35,676 nt of DNA from DAIDKA01 sp035503515 (lineage in GTDB: Bacteria; Pseudomonadota; Gammaproteobacteria; Steroidobacterales; Steroidobacteraceae), in assembly GCA_035503515.1 (NCBI GenBank), contig DATJTJ010000025.1, forward strand, positions 1 to 35,676. The letters are read 5' to 3'. Position numbers and translations under genes: made by a program. The notes beneath the pieces were generated by a model. It saw only the letters and a program-made list of their open reading frames with translations. It searched no databases and was not told the DNA's origin. This document shows, one piece after another, positions 33,959 through 35,676 of the stretch. Each line of letters begins with the position of its first letter. Position 1 is the stretch's first letter.

Positions 33959-34786
33959 ATGGACATTCATCTGGCTTCAATCGAACACATCCGCGAACAG
34001 GTCATCGATCTGCTCATCCAGTTCGGTCCGAAGCTGCTCACCGCGATCCTGATCGTCATCGCCGGCGCCATCGTCGGTGGCTGGGTCGAACGCTGGCTGC
34101 TGAAGGCGCTGCGGCGCTTCGAACTCGAGCCGCCCCTCACGCAGCTTTTGTCGCGGGTCACTCGCGGCCTGGTGCTGCTGCTGTTCGTGGTGATGGCACT
34201 GCAGAACCTCGGCGTGCAACTGTTGCCCCTGGTGGCGGGTCTGGGTGTCGCAGGTGCCGGCATTGCGCTGGCGATGCAGGGAGTCCTGAGCAACATCGTC
34301 GCCGGGCTGTCGATCATACTGACCAAGCCGTTCCGGGTCGGCCAGTACATCGCGGTGACCGGTGTCGAAGGTCAGGTGCAGCATATCTCGATCTTCAGCA
34401 CGGTACTGCTGCACGCGGATCGTTCCACGGTCGTGATTCCGAACCGCAAGATCGTCGGGGAGATCCTGCATAACTATGGCCACATCCGCCAGATCAACGT
34501 CCAGGTCGGGGTCGGCTATGACACCGACATGGGTGCGGCGCTGCAGCTCATCGAGGAAGTCGTGAATTCCAATCCGCGGGTCTTGAAGGACGTCGCGCCC
34601 GTCATCGGCGTGGCGCGACTCGCGGACTCGGCGGTGCACATCAGCATCCAGCCCTGGGTGGCCGTGCAGGACTATGGCGCCGTCGCCGCAGAACTCACCC
34701 GCGCGACGCTCGAGACGCTGCGCGCGCACCATGTCTCAGTGCCCGTCCCGCAGCACGAGGTGCGGTTGCTGACCACGCCGGCCTGA
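33959..34786 (+). CDS. MscS-family mechanosensitive ion channel
   Basis: The 275-residue protein has three N-terminal transmembrane helices. The pore helix and following MscS signature read GVAGAGIALAMQGVLSNIVA and then TKPFRVGQYI, with the beta domain and a mixed alpha/beta C-terminal domain after it. It is the size of E. coli MscS (286 residues). It opens under membrane tension to release solutes on osmotic downshift. An upstream GTG 33935 is in frame, but ATG 33959 gives the normal N terminus. It is transcribed divergently from the PGDYG gene and stands alone on the plus strand. Confidence 0.93.
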   Translation: MDIHLASIEHIREQVIDLLIQFGPKLLTAILIVIAGAIVGGWVERWLLKALRRFELEPPLTQLLSRVTRGLVLLLFVVMALQNLGVQLLPLVAGLGVAGAGIALAMQGVLSNIVAGLSIILTKPFRVGQYIAVTGVEGQVQHISIFSTVLLHADRSTVVIPNRKIVGEILHNYGHIRQINVQVGVGYDTDMGAALQLIEEVVNSNPRVLKDVAPVIGVARLADSAVHISIQPWVAVQDYGAVAAELTRATLETLRAHHVSVPVPQHEVRLLTTPA

Positions 34787-34799
34787 GGGTTGCGGGGCG

Positions 34800-35495
34800 C
34801 TAGCGCGCTGCCGGTCTGCCGTAGACTTCGACCTGTGCCACATCGGACCAGCCGCCGGGGCCGTGACCGCTGCTGGGCATCAGATCGATGAAACCGACCT
34901 GTTCGACCTTCGACAGATCAGCATGGTCGAGCTGTGCGCCGGTGGTTACGGCGCGGCTGATGTCGAGCCGCACCCAGTGCAGGTCGGCAAACGAAATCTC
35001 GCTCATGAACCAGTCCCGGGGCGAGCCGTCCGCCCGATCGCCCACCAGCCAGGTGCCATCGGCGAGCTTCACGATCGGGCGCACCTGGTGGTATCCGGAG
35101 GTGCGGGTCGTCCAGCGCAGGCGCGCAAGTCCGGACAGATCCGCCAGATGCCGGCGGTCGCGGAACGCCAGGCCGCAGGGCGTGGTGCACAGACCCGACC
35201 AGGTGTGCACCGGATTGTTCTCATCCCCCGGATTGCCGGTGAGCATGATCTGTCCGCCGGGGACGATCAGCGTCAGTTCGAGGTCGGGATTGGCGAGCGC
35301 CGCCTGCGAAACCGGATGTTCGCCGCCCTGGGGTGCCTGCTTCCACTGCTCGCGGAACAGCAGGGGGGGACGCTGGGGTCCATGTTCGGGTGGACTTCCC
35401 GGCGGGGGCAGTCCTGCCGGCGTCTGCGCCTGGACGGCGACCCACGACAGCACCGCGGCGAGCACAACGGGCATGCCTCTGACCTTCATTTGCAT
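34800..35495 (-). CDS. Exported protein of unknown function, beta-sandwich-like
   Basis: The 231-residue protein begins MQMKVRGMPVVLAAVLSWVA and has a cleavable signal peptide ending near VQAQ. A proline-rich stretch follows, then a domain with a C-x4-C-like pair (GLCTTPCG) and the patterns SGYHQVRPIVKLADGTW and WVRLDISRAVTTG. The last part, GWSDVAQVEVYGRPAAR, looks like the final strand of a galactose-binding-like beta-sandwich. I do not recognise a family with certainty. ATG 35495 has AGGAGGGGACG upstream with good spacing; the frame extends further upstream to 35591 but without such a site. Convergent with mscS, the stops being 13 bases apart. Confidence 0.75.
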   Translation of the reverse strand: MQMKVRGMPVVLAAVLSWVAVQAQTPAGLPPPGSPPEHGPQRPPLLFREQWKQAPQGGEHPVSQAALANPDLELTLIVPGGQIMLTGNPGDENNPVHTWSGLCTTPCGLAFRDRRHLADLSGLARLRWTTRTSGYHQVRPIVKLADGTWLVGDRADGSPRDWFMSEISFADLHWVRLDISRAVTTGAQLDHADLSKVEQVGFIDLMPSSGHGPGGWSDVAQVEVYGRPAAR

Positions 35496-35676
35496 CGTCC
35501 CCTCCTGATCCGCAGCCGCGAGTCTAGCGCCGCACCGACCGCGCCGTAATGGCGCTGCGTGATGCAGTGCAGTAGTCCTACAGCAGGGCATGCACTCCTA
35601 CAAACGGGCGCTTCGATTCTGCTCACGACATTGGGGTTTCGCCTTGCAACGACATCGCCGCCTGCGGCCGAGAATG
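35496..35676. other. End of window: upstream region of the exported-protein gene
   Basis: The last 181 bases have no credible gene start. TCCTACA occurs twice in the same orientation, at 35576-35582 and 35596-35602, exactly 20 bases apart (two helical turns), upstream of the minus-strand gene. This is a candidate regulator-binding pair. Confidence 0.4.

Noticed and set aside
34797..34806. Perfect palindrome GCGCTAGCGC between mscS and the exported-protein gene
   Set aside because: Ten bases with no loop or T run, overlapping a stop codon; easily arises by chance in GC-rich DNA.

Overview
The window looks like chromosomal DNA from a high-GC, aerobic gram-negative bacterium, most likely a gammaproteobacterium of the Nevskiales/Steroidobacter/Xanthomonad type. 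This is inferred from the proteobacterial nuo gene order, an OmpW porin, several lipoproteins and a PGDYG-type protein; no marker gene fixes the taxon. No rRNA, tRNA, CRISPR array, insertion sequence or phage gene was seen.

Bases 1-12071 hold the respiratory complex I operon, nuoD (3' end only) through nuoN, all on the plus strand and mostly overlapping or separated by a few bases. nuoA, nuoB, nuoC and the operon promoter lie upstream of the window. Bases 12085-15563 hold a minus-strand run of four exported proteins: a small periplasmic protein, a lipoprotein lipase-like hydrolase, an OmpW-type porin and an SGNH hydrolase.

Bases 15704-24996 form the most interesting part, an apparent aromatic-compound catabolic island. 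A plus-strand run encodes an MFS carboxylate-type transporter, an SDR dehydrogenase and an O-methyltransferase. Facing it is a minus-strand pair, an alpha/beta hydrolase and an IclR regulator. Divergent from the IclR gene, across an AT-rich region full of inverted repeats, is a tight five-gene operon: citrate-synthase/citryl-CoA-lyase-like protein, class III CoA-transferase, VOC protein, MetE-core-like zinc methyltransferase and hydroxyquinol-type intradiol dioxygenase. Together they suggest import, ring cleavage, CoA activation and carbon-carbon cleavage of a (possibly methoxylated) aromatic acid. I do not recognise the combination as a described pathway.

Bases 25017-27527 carry a POT-family peptide transporter and an exported lipoprotein version of intradiol dioxygenase. 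Bases 27658-29753 carry an OmpR-type response regulator and its histidine kinase, preceded by nested inverted and direct repeats. From 29728 onward are a large DUF4382/DUF5666-like lipoprotein whose ribosome-binding site lies in a hairpin, an 83-residue hypothetical gene with a good terminator hairpin, a four-helix membrane protein resembling SLATT effectors paired with a PGDYG-like protein, an MscS channel, and an exported protein of unknown function.
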